Of a stretch of DNA of 55,149 nucleotides, positions 8,636 to 15,739 are shown in pieces. The stretch's first letter is position 1; each line of letters opens with the position of its first letter. The stretch lies in the NCBI RefSeq assembly GCF_000301055.1, contig NZ_JH932301.1, positions 270,879-326,027 on the forward strand, read 5' to 3'. The DNA comes from Falseniella ignava CCUG 37419. GTDB lineage: Bacteria > Bacillota > Bacilli > Lactobacillales > Aerococcaceae. The notes below the pieces were generated by a model. That model did not search any database. It worked only from the letters and a program-made list of their open reading frames with translations, and was not told the DNA's origin. The position numbers and the translations under genes were made by a program.

Positions 8636-9835
8636 ATGAAGAAAAAAATAGTCAATTACACCCTGATTCTTAGCTTAATGGTGGGATCTTTTCATAGTCT
8701 AATTCAGGTTCAAGCGAACGAATCTTCAACTGAGGATTCAACAGAAAAGGTCGCTCAGTCCTCTCAAGACGTGACAGAAGGTGAAGATGATCACGTCAAT
8801 CATGGACATCATCACCACCATGATCATAATGAAGAAGAGATAGAAGACTTACCTGACCATATTCAATCTATCAAGTCCTCTTTTGTCGATCATCATCATA
8901 ACCATGGCATTAAGCGAGCTAATTTCATCCCAGAGGAAATTCTGAATCCTGATGATTCAACTTATCAAGCTCCTAGAGAAGTAGCAGATTATCAGGGGTT
9001 TTACCAAGGGAATCTCCGTTTAGAGGAGCTAGGTGTTGATTTAAAAATTATTTTATCCATCGAAGATGATGGTCTTTTTAACCTAGCATATTACTTTGTT
9101 CAAGATGAAGATAACCGAGGTCAACGCTTTTATGCAGATGACCAGGGACAAGTGCGGTCACGCCCAGCAATCTATAACGACTTGGTTATTATGACTGGCG
9201 GCTTGAAGGAAGGAGAAGTTGGACTATTCGGTGGATTGATTCGTAAGACCCTTTCGCCGGTTGTGTTATTAGGACAAAGTGGGCAACCGGTTGCTCTATA
9301 TCCTTATACGAATATGGCTTATGACTTAAGAGAAACTTATCGTAAGTATCGTATCTACCAAAACATCGGTCTTTATTTGACAGAAGGTAGTGTTTATATC
9401 GATGTGAATCATCTGATTGGCTTGGATTCAGAGACTTCTTATCAAGTGGAATTAGAACGATTCGAGGAGGAGAGTGAGGATCATTTCTTAGTAGAAAAGT
9501 ATAGCTATGAAATCTTACAAGAATCCTTTGATCAATATTTAGTCGATCATAATGATTTTGCCTTTGATTTTGAGACAGCGAATGACTTCCTTCAAGAAAT
9601 TTTAGCTATGCATTTACAAACTAATCGCTCTTTTCCATTGGATACAAAGATTTCGATGGTTGATCCAAGCCAAGTTGCAGTTGACCTGGGAGAAGATCGA
9701 TTCATTAAATGGGCATTTATTATTGACCAGGCAGAGTTATATCTATACGATGGTGAGTCAGTTTATTTAGCGGATGGCTTACATAAAGAAGGCGGAATTT
9801 ATCACGCAGACCAATGGATAAAATCAAAAAATTAA
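8636..9835 (+). CDS. Secreted protein with His-rich metal-binding segment
   Basis: 399 aa, not assigned to a family. A signal peptide (about 1-28, VQA before N29) is followed by a Ser/Glu linker and a histidine-rich stretch (about 54-65, GHHHHHDHN), with a second cluster near 84-89 (DHHHNHG). The rest (about 105-399) resembles a beta-rich domain without recognised motifs. The gene is 11 bp behind another secreted-protein gene and near the Zn/Mg-dependent alkaline phosphatase. Such histidine runs usually bind zinc or other transition metals. A role in capturing or delivering metal to the phosphatase is plausible but unproven. The start follows AAGGAG. Confidence 0.75.
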   Translation: MKKKIVNYTLILSLMVGSFHSLIQVQANESSTEDSTEKVAQSSQDVTEGEDDHVNHGHHHHHDHNEEEIEDLPDHIQSIKSSFVDHHHNHGIKRANFIPEEILNPDDSTYQAPREVADYQGFYQGNLRLEELGVDLKIILSIEDDGLFNLAYYFVQDEDNRGQRFYADDQGQVRSRPAIYNDLVIMTGGLKEGEVGLFGGLIRKTLSPVVLLGQSGQPVALYPYTNMAYDLRETYRKYRIYQNIGLYLTEGSVYIDVNHLIGLDSETSYQVELERFEEESEDHFLVEKYSYEILQESFDQYLVDHNDFAFDFETANDFLQEILAMHLQTNRSFPLDTKISMVDPSQVAVDLGEDRFIKWAFIIDQAELYLYDGESVYLADGLHKEGGIYHADQWIKSKN

Positions 9836-9888
9836 AAATGAAAGAATATAATTCTCTTAAAGCAGAAAATAAAGATAGTAGCTATTTT

Positions 9889-10016
9889 AGGAGGTGTATT
9901 TTGTTTTGGTAGGCTTGCCACTCTTGGGCAAGGTTAATGACTCTATTGATGCACTACAAGTAAGCAAAAAATCACAGGTGTGGTTATTGAGAAAGGAAGC
10001 CCCTCGCTTAAGTTGA
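9889..10016 (+). other. Possible 36-codon open frame in the gap before the first pstS
   Basis: The gap 9836-10155 holds no recognised gene. AGGAGG (9889-9894) precedes a TTG-started frame, 9906-10016, ending in the hairpin region. Its product (segments VGLPLLGKVND and SKKSQVWLLRKE) matches nothing I know. It may be a tiny peptide gene or a gene remnant. TATAAT at 10120-10125 is a likely -10 for the following pstS-type gene. Confidence 0.25.
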
Positions 10017-10077
10017 GCCCCAAAAGTTAGACTAAATTTAACTTTTGAGATCGCAACAGTTATGTGGGCTTTTTTTG
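10014..10077 (+). terminator. Terminator with IS150-like arm, related to the one after phoU
   Basis: An inner stem (CAAAAGTTA 10021-10029 with TAACTTTTG 10039-10047) and an outer AGCCC/GGGCT pairing are followed by seven T (10070-10076). The left arm shares CCCCAAAAGTTAGAC with the hairpin at 5841-5887 in the same orientation. Confidence 0.6.
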
Positions 10078-10155
10078 TTTGAATCAAGTCTGAAGGTGGC
10101 ATCAAAGGTGAAGTCCGACTATAATGAAAGGTAGAACATGCAAGGAGGCACTATT

Positions 10156-11046
10156 ATGATTAAGAAGAAATATTTTACCTTACTATTAAGTATTTTATTA
10201 TTTATCCCTATTCGATCGGTTTCAGCTCAATCGGGACTGATTACCATTGTTTCTCGCGAAGATGGTTCAGGGACGCGCCAAGCTTTTACTCAAATTATGG
10301 GCGTCACCGATGAGCTGGGCGATGATATTACGACCTTTGAAGCGAATATCCAAAATCAAACGAGTGGCGCCATGCAAGTCGTTGCTAATGATCGTCAAGC
10401 AATTAGTTATATTTCGTTAGGCTCAGTTGATGACTCTGTTAAAATTTTAGCGGTAGACGGTGTCATGCCTACCCCAGAAACAGTGAATGATGGTAGTTAC
10501 CCAATTTCTCGACCATTTCTATTAACATGGGGTAAGGAATTAACGGATTTACAAAACGACTTCCTCTCATTTATTCATTCGAAGCAAGGACAAACGATTG
10601 TAGAATCGGCTGGTTTTATTGCAGTTTCTGAAAAGGAATCGATGCAAAGTGAGGATAATAGTGAGTCACTCATCGACAGATTGCCAGATTATAAAGCTAA
10701 CTCATCTCTTAAAGGAACGATTGAGTTAGTTGGGTCAACCTCTGTCACTCCTGTCTTGGAGCAATTGGCTGAAGTATATAGTGAATTAACCGGCGTCAAA
10801 GTCAATATCCAATCTACAGGTTCATCAGCAGGCATTCAAGCAGCCCTCGAAGGAACAGCTGATTTTGGGATGTCTTCTCGAGCATTAAGCGAAGCTGAAG
10901 ATGAGAAATTAGAATCATCGATTATTGCTCAAGATACCATCGCGGTGATTGTTAACCCCGATAATCCGCTAACGAGTTTAAGCTTAGAAGATATCCGAGG
11001 TATTTTTATTGGGGGTATTGAAGACTGGTCCCAAGTTACGAAGTAG
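10156..11046 (+). CDS. PstS-type phosphate-binding protein, proximal copy, permuted domain order
   Basis: Extracellular binding protein, 296 aa, with a signal peptide ending at VSA (about 24). There is no lipobox Cys, although Gram-positive PstS proteins are usually lipoproteins. The lobe that is C-terminal in Bacillus PstS (SREDGSGTRQAF, then SYISLGSVDDSVK and FIHSKQGQTIV) comes first, at about 28-170. The usual N-terminal lobe (GSTSVTPVLEQL, GSSAGIQAA, MSSRAL) follows at about 196-296. I recall the same order in pneumococcal PstS. ATG 10156 is chosen because AAGGAGG lies at 10142-10148. Its upstream region has no TTTACA repeats, so it may be expressed differently from the distal copy. mutT follows after 17 bp. 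Confidence 0.85.
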   Translation: MIKKKYFTLLLSILLFIPIRSVSAQSGLITIVSREDGSGTRQAFTQIMGVTDELGDDITTFEANIQNQTSGAMQVVANDRQAISYISLGSVDDSVKILAVDGVMPTPETVNDGSYPISRPFLLTWGKELTDLQNDFLSFIHSKQGQTIVESAGFIAVSEKESMQSEDNSESLIDRLPDYKANSSLKGTIELVGSTSVTPVLEQLAEVYSELTGVKVNIQSTGSSAGIQAALEGTADFGMSSRALSEAEDEKLESSIIAQDTIAVIVNPDNPLTSLSLEDIRGIFIGGIEDWSQVTK

Positions 11047-11063
11047 GAAAAGGTGATATTGAA

Positions 11064-11468
11064 ATGGTAAAACAAATTAAGGTTGTAGGGGCCGCAATCG
11101 TAGATCCAAAGACCGGTCATATCCTCATCGGCCAGCGCGGTCCGACCCAAAGTTTAGCAGGAATGTGGGAATTCCCTGGAGGGAAGATTGAGCCGGGTGA
11201 GACAGAACCCGAAGCATTGATGCGAGAAATTCAAGAAGAATTAAATTTATCGATTGAAGTGAATGAAGCAATCGATACAGCGTCTTATCAGTATGATTTT
11301 GGTCAGGTAACGATGACAGTCTATTACGCCACATTGCGAGGTGGGGAATTAAAAAGGCTTGAGCATGCTGAAATTCGATGGGTAAGTGTTGAGGAATTAG
11401 CTGACTTTAATTGGGCTCCGGTCGATATTCCCATCGTAAATACTATAATTAAGAAACATCGAGAATAG
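11064..11468 (+). CDS. mutT: NUDIX hydrolase, MutT-like 8-oxo-dGTP diphosphatase
   Basis: 134 aa Nudix-fold enzyme. The Nudix box runs from G40 through E46 and R54-E55 to E58-E59 (GGKIEPGE, REIQEEL), with Asn in place of the usual last Gly. In the MutT family it cleaves oxidised dGTP to the monophosphate and prevents A:T to C:G changes. The IGQRG and WEFPGGK segments are typical of MutT rather than of other Nudix enzymes. It starts after AAGGTGAT, 17 bp behind the proximal pstS-type gene, and is likely co-transcribed with it. The exact substrate cannot be fixed from sequence. Confidence 0.8.
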   Translation: MVKQIKVVGAAIVDPKTGHILIGQRGPTQSLAGMWEFPGGKIEPGETEPEALMREIQEELNLSIEVNEAIDTASYQYDFGQVTMTVYYATLRGGELKRLEHAEIRWVSVEELADFNWAPVDIPIVNTIIKKHRE

Positions 11469-11477
11469 CCTTAATAA

Positions 11478-11520
11478 ATAAGCTATCTGCCTGGGGTAAT
11501 TAGGTAGATAGCTTATCTTT
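11478..11520. terminator. Bidirectional terminator between mutT and the helicase gene
   Basis: A 15-bp stem with one mismatch (11478-11492 with 11502-11516) has T-rich sequence on the right and A-rich sequence on the left. It can end both the mutT transcript and the convergent helicase transcript. Confidence 0.8.
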
Positions 11521-14474
11521 TATGTATGGAGTGTGTGTGTTAAATAATGATAGAGGTCGTATTGAACTGGTGTCTCGAGGATTAGGTCCATCGTAACGAT
11601 ATCAAGTAGTTGATTATTTGCAGGTATTTTAGTTTCGCAAAATGATTCAGGGTGAGTTTGGACCGGACCTAAATAGTAAAAGTCACTTCCTTCAGCATCT
11701 TCCTTCTTCACAAAGAGGTGAATTTGTAGCCCCGTAGCTTGGCTATGATAAAGTTGTTGAACTTCTTTCGAAGCAAGCGTTCTCCGGCTGCGGGTATACC
11801 ACTGAAATATTTGTTGGTTGCGGAATTGGTCTTCGTACATCGTTGAATCTGAGATATCTTCATTTTTATGATAGGTTACAAAAATTGGACAAGTGCCGTG
11901 TTTTGTTTTATATCCATAAACAGTGCTACTCTCATCAGTGTTCCAATTGAGTAATCGACAAGCATCTTTTCGACTATACTTCATACCTATATCTAGTTGA
12001 CCTTGATAGCCCGCGGGATATTGCTTTGACTGATACAGACCGGTTTGAATAATATCATTGGCGACGTTTAAGGCAGCCGTATCATTGAACAGATTAGTGA
12101 GTCGTGAATCAAGTTGGTATTGTCCCTTACGGTAAATGACCACTGGCCCTTGATATCGCTTCTGTTCACTTTGAGTGTAAAATGATAGGTCGAGGATTCG
12201 GTGAACCGATTGACGCAACGCATCATTCCATGTGACACCTTCTTTTTTAAATACCGTTTGGAGCTCGGATTCATAAATAGTCCCGTTGCGACTAAAAATC
12301 TCTCGTAAAATAATCAATTCGTGGGGACGTTTGCCATTGAGTAATTCACGGGTCATAAAATCGAGTAGGGCATAATATTGGGGGTTGAGTGTAATGTGAT
12401 CATAATTTGAGAATTTATTGATTACATCCGCATATGTTTTAAAGGTCGGGTTTTCGAAAAATACGGCTGGATCCATCTGTTGTTGCGTTAAGTAGTCAAT
12501 CATCCAAGGAGTTCGTCCAAGCCGTTCCTCCAAGGTTAAATAATTTTTTCTCAGATGTTGGATGCTCGATAATTTCGCTTGGGTAATGGACGCGAAAATT
12601 TGATTTTTTGCAATTTGTTCAAAATTAACCGACGTTAATCCTTGGATCTGATTAAGATCACTCATTTGTCGACGATAATTATCTTTGTTAGAAGAGCGAT
12701 CCCCAAATAATGCAATGGGAATTAAGTAGTTATTTTGATAATTGCCGATAAAATCAATCACTGTCACAAATTCTTTTGAAGGATGTTTCCGTAGTCCTCG
12801 TCCAAGTTGTTGTGTAAAAATAATGCTGGAAGCAGTTTGGCGTAACATAATCACTTGATTAATCGAAGGAATATCAATCCCTTCATTGAAAATATCGACC
12901 GTTAAAATGTATTCCAGTTGTCCTGACTCCAATTGCTCGATGGCTCTTTGTCGAACAGGTTGCGGGTCTTTACCGGATAAGTAAGTTGTTTTTAAGCCAT
13001 ATTGATTGAGTTTATTCGATAGAGTACGGGCCTCTTCAACGGAACCGACAAATATTAATCCTCGAGAGGGGTGTCCTTCAAAGCTGTAATAATCAATCTT
13101 CTCAATAATATGTCGGACACGTTCATCAGAAGTCAATTGATTAAAGTGAGTGAACTCATCCAGTAGCTTGCCGTCGGACATTATTTCAGTGACCCCATAA
13201 TATAAAAATGGCGACAGCATTTCAGCCTCCAGTGCTTCACGCAATCGGATCTCATAGGCAATATTATAATCAAATAATTCATATAAATTATAATCATCCG
13301 TTCGATCCGGAGTGGCCGTCATTCCTAATAAAAAATCAGGTTTAAAATGGTCAATCACACGTAAATAAGAGGGAGCCCCAGCACGGTGTGCCTCATCAAT
13401 TAAAATATAATCAAAATCATCCGGGCTGAAACTTTGGAGATTATCTTCTCTCGAGAGCGATTGAATCGTTGCAAATAAATATTGAACATGTGAATCAACA
13501 GGTTGATTACTGCGGTATATGGCTGCTTGCCCTGCTGAAAAACCGAGTATACGTTGAAAATCATCCAAGGCTTGATTTAAGATTTGTTCTCGATGGACGA
13601 TAAATAACATTCGCCGAGGTTGATATTGCTTTACGTCAAAAGCTGCGAGATAGGTTTTCCCTGTTCCAGTAGCACTAATAACGAGACTACGATGTGCTCC
13701 ACTGTGACGAATTGAATCGAGTCCTTTCAATGCTTCTTGTTGCATGGCGTTAGGTTTTATTGAGACTGGATAATAGGGAGTAAGCGGATCGTTGATAAGT
13801 TCTAAAGGTAATGCTTGATTTGTCTTATCAAGGTCAGAACTCTTTCCAGTTCCCAATCTATTTTTGATTGAAAAAATTTGAGGTTGCCGAAGTTGTTCAT
13901 ATTTTTGGATATAGTGCTCATCAATATGAGAAGCTTGATCCCATACGGCACGGAATTCAGTCATCGCTTCCTGAATAAATTGTCCATTATGGGTTGAAGT
14001 TAGCGAGACATTCCATTCATAGTTCGTTTTAAGGGCCGAATCGGTTAGGTTTGAACTTCCGGTTATTAACACTTGATAACCATTTAAGTTGAACCAGTAG
14101 CTTTTTGCGTGATGATTTAGATTGGAATTTGCAATCTTTACTTCGACTTGGGGAAATTTTAATAATTCCCTTAAGGTGGCGGGATGATTGAAACTTAAGT
14201 AGGGCGAAACGAGAATTTTACCATGGCCCCCTCGCAATGCAAAATCAGCTAATTGCGTCTTAATCATTCCAAGTCCAGCTTGGGTGACAAAGGCAATATT
14301 AAAAGCAAATTCATTTGCTTCCATCAGTAATTCTTGAATACTCGTAATTACATGCCGACCTTCTTCATGCCGATTAATAATTAATTGAGGTGCATATGAG
14401 TATTGGGTATAGTGTTGGGGGTCTACGAGACTATGGCCAAGCGAGCTCATGAGTCTCTGTTCAAAATTAGTCAT
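11520..14474 (-). CDS. PLD-domain SF2 (DEAD/DEAH) helicase with C-terminal DUF3427-type region
   Basis: 984 aa. An N-terminal phospholipase-D-like domain holds one HxK motif (H122, K124, in NHHAKSYW) followed by TGSSNLTDSAL. An SF2 helicase core follows with Walker A SATGTGKT (about 267-274), DEAH (about 353), GMTATPDRTDD and the late motif QQLGRGLRKHPSK. The last 400 residues match the DUF3427-type C-terminus I associate with this architecture. ATG 14474 is chosen over an upstream TTG because AGAAGG lies 7 bp before it. The gene is alone on the minus strand between two Pho-related genes. The family is widespread in Firmicutes and may act in DNA repair or in defence against foreign DNA, but the role is unproven. 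Confidence 0.85.
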   Translation of the reverse strand: MTNFEQRLMSSLGHSLVDPQHYTQYSYAPQLIINRHEEGRHVITSIQELLMEANEFAFNIAFVTQAGLGMIKTQLADFALRGGHGKILVSPYLSFNHPATLRELLKFPQVEVKIANSNLNHHAKSYWFNLNGYQVLITGSSNLTDSALKTNYEWNVSLTSTHNGQFIQEAMTEFRAVWDQASHIDEHYIQKYEQLRQPQIFSIKNRLGTGKSSDLDKTNQALPLELINDPLTPYYPVSIKPNAMQQEALKGLDSIRHSGAHRSLVISATGTGKTYLAAFDVKQYQPRRMLFIVHREQILNQALDDFQRILGFSAGQAAIYRSNQPVDSHVQYLFATIQSLSREDNLQSFSPDDFDYILIDEAHRAGAPSYLRVIDHFKPDFLLGMTATPDRTDDYNLYELFDYNIAYEIRLREALEAEMLSPFLYYGVTEIMSDGKLLDEFTHFNQLTSDERVRHIIEKIDYYSFEGHPSRGLIFVGSVEEARTLSNKLNQYGLKTTYLSGKDPQPVRQRAIEQLESGQLEYILTVDIFNEGIDIPSINQVIMLRQTASSIIFTQQLGRGLRKHPSKEFVTVIDFIGNYQNNYLIPIALFGDRSSNKDNYRRQMSDLNQIQGLTSVNFEQIAKNQIFASITQAKLSSIQHLRKNYLTLEERLGRTPWMIDYLTQQQMDPAVFFENPTFKTYADVINKFSNYDHITLNPQYYALLDFMTRELLNGKRPHELIILREIFSRNGTIYESELQTVFKKEGVTWNDALRQSVHRILDLSFYTQSEQKRYQGPVVIYRKGQYQLDSRLTNLFNDTAALNVANDIIQTGLYQSKQYPAGYQGQLDIGMKYSRKDACRLLNWNTDESSTVYGYKTKHGTCPIFVTYHKNEDISDSTMYEDQFRNQQIFQWYTRSRRTLASKEVQQLYHSQATGLQIHLFVKKEDAEGSDFYYLGPVQTHPESFCETKIPANNQLLDIVTMDLILETPVQYDLYHYLTHTLHT

Positions 14475-14578
14475 ATGCAACCTTCTTTCTTTATTATCTA
14501 AGTACAATTAGTATAACAGATCTGATCTGTCCAGATCGAGTGCAATTCATCTTCTTTGATGAAGCGAAAGGATACGTC

Positions 14579-14632
14579 TTTACACAACCTTTACATTCAA
14601 TTTACTCAGAATTAATAATGGGTTGTTACACT
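14579..14632 (+). promoter_or_regulatory. PhoP-type operator and promoter of distal pstS
   Basis: TTTACA (14579), TTTACA (14590) and TTTACT (14601) start 11 bp apart. A -10-like TACACT lies at 14627-14632, 26 nt after the start of the last hexamer. It marks the distal pstS as the phosphate-regulated copy. Nearby, 14518-14536 carries overlapping GATCTG repeats upstream of the divergent helicase gene, of unknown meaning. Confidence 0.8.
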
Positions 14633-14706
14633 AACAGTGTACTGATGATGATGTCAGTCAATAATTAAAAACCAAGTAGTTTTTGTTAAAGGAGAGAATT
14701 ATTCAT

Positions 14707-15597
14707 ATGAAAAAAGCTTTATCATTTTTAACCGCAGCTGGTGTTGCTGTATCTGCCCTTGCATCAGTTTATGCACAAGAAGGTCCTATCACTATTATTT
14801 CTCGTGAAGACGGTTCAGGTACACGTACTGCTTTCGTTGAAATTGTTGGTGTCGTAGATGAAAATGGCGACGACATGACAACATTGGATGCAAGTATCCA
14901 AAATCAAACAAGTGGTGTTATCCAAGCGGTATCAAATGATCCATCAGGAATTGGTTATATCTCATTAGGATCTTTAGATGAATCCGTTAAAGCTTTAAAA
15001 GTCGATGGCGTTGAAGCTACTGCAGAAAATATCAATGCAGGCGACTATGCGATTGCGCGTCCATTCAACGTTGCATGGGGTGAAGAATTATCTGCAACAG
15101 CAGAAGACTTCTTATCATTTATCCACTCAAAACAAGGTCAAACATTAGTTGAAGAAGAAGGCTTCATTGCGGTAGCGCCAAGTAAAGAAGGCGAAGAAGA
15201 TAAAGCCGAAGAAGGCGCAAGTGTTATTGACTCATTAGAAGAGTACACACCAGGTGAAGGTCTTGAAGAAACACTTGAAGTAGTAGGTTCAACTTCTGTT
15301 GCACCAATTATGGAACGCTTAGCAGAAGAGTACAAAGCATTAACCGGTGTTACAGTAAACATCCAAGCGACAGGATCATCTGCCGGAATCCAAGCTGCGC
15401 AAGAAGGAACAGCTGACTTAGGTATGGCTTCACGGGCTTTAACAGAAGAAGAAGCCGAAACATTAAATTATGACCGCATTGCAATGGACGGAATTGCGGT
15501 AGTTGTTAACAATGAAAACGAACTTGAAGATATTTCTATTGAAAATGTTCGTAAAATCTTCTTAGGCGAAATCTTAAACTGGGAAGACGTTAAATAA
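14707..15597 (+). CDS. pstS: Phosphate-binding protein PstS, distal copy, permuted domain order
   Basis: 296 aa, the likely main binding protein for PstCAB. A signal peptide ends at VYA (about 22) and has no lipobox Cys. The order is permuted: SREDGSGTRTAF, YISLGSLDESVK and FIHSKQGQTLV come first (about 25-160), an acidic linker follows, then GSTSVAPIMERL, GSSAGIQAA and GMASRAL (about 195-296). The phosphate ligands of the family lie in the SGTR, GSTS and GSSAG loops. It is closely similar to the gene at 10156 over the full length, so the two are paralogues that arose after the permutation. ATG 14707 follows AAAGGAG (14688-14694). A TTG start at 14683 would put the ribosome site inside the gene. 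Confidence 0.9.
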   Translation: MKKALSFLTAAGVAVSALASVYAQEGPITIISREDGSGTRTAFVEIVGVVDENGDDMTTLDASIQNQTSGVIQAVSNDPSGIGYISLGSLDESVKALKVDGVEATAENINAGDYAIARPFNVAWGEELSATAEDFLSFIHSKQGQTLVEEEGFIAVAPSKEGEEDKAEEGASVIDSLEEYTPGEGLEETLEVVGSTSVAPIMERLAEEYKALTGVTVNIQATGSSAGIQAAQEGTADLGMASRALTEEEAETLNYDRIAMDGIAVVVNNENELEDISIENVRKIFLGEILNWEDVK

Positions 15598-15631
15598 TTA
15601 CAACTAAATTAAGCTAACCAATCAATTATAG

Positions 15632-15661
15632 AACCAAGTACCGAGCGTACTTGGTTTTTTT
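15632..15661 (+). terminator. Terminator of distal pstS
   Basis: A perfect 10-bp stem (AACCAAGTAC 15632-15641 with GTACTTGGTT 15647-15656) is followed by a T run. It insulates pstS from uvrA. Confidence 0.9.
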
Positions 15662-15672
15662 ATGCGAAGCGT

Positions 15673-15706
15673 CGAACGAACGTTTGTTTGCTTTGTGTGT
15701 TATAAT
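15673..15706 (+). promoter_or_regulatory. LexA-like SOS box and promoter of uvrA
   Basis: CGAACGAACGTTTG (15673-15686) matches the Gram-positive LexA/DinR box CGAAC-N4-GTTCG at nine of ten fixed positions. A TATAAT -10 box follows at 15701-15706, so the operator covers the -35 region and bound LexA would block the promoter. This fits the known SOS control of uvrA. Confidence 0.7.
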
Positions 15707-15739
15707 AGAAGGGTATGTGATAGGAGAGGAGCGATTGCC

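Noticed and set aside
9887-10105. 72-codon minus-strand frame in the gap before the proximal pstS
   Set aside because: It passes through a terminator hairpin and a T run, with no ribosome site.
11520-14474. Helicase gene as part of a multi-gene defence island
   Set aside because: Its neighbours are mutT and pstS; no methylase, nuclease or other defence gene is adjacent.
14683-14706. Longer N-terminus of distal pstS
   Set aside because: It starts at TTG before the AAAGGAG site and would put a polar extension before the signal peptide.
15662-15739. Longer N-terminus of uvrA
   Set aside because: It would start upstream of the LexA box and the -10 box, so it could not be in the transcript.
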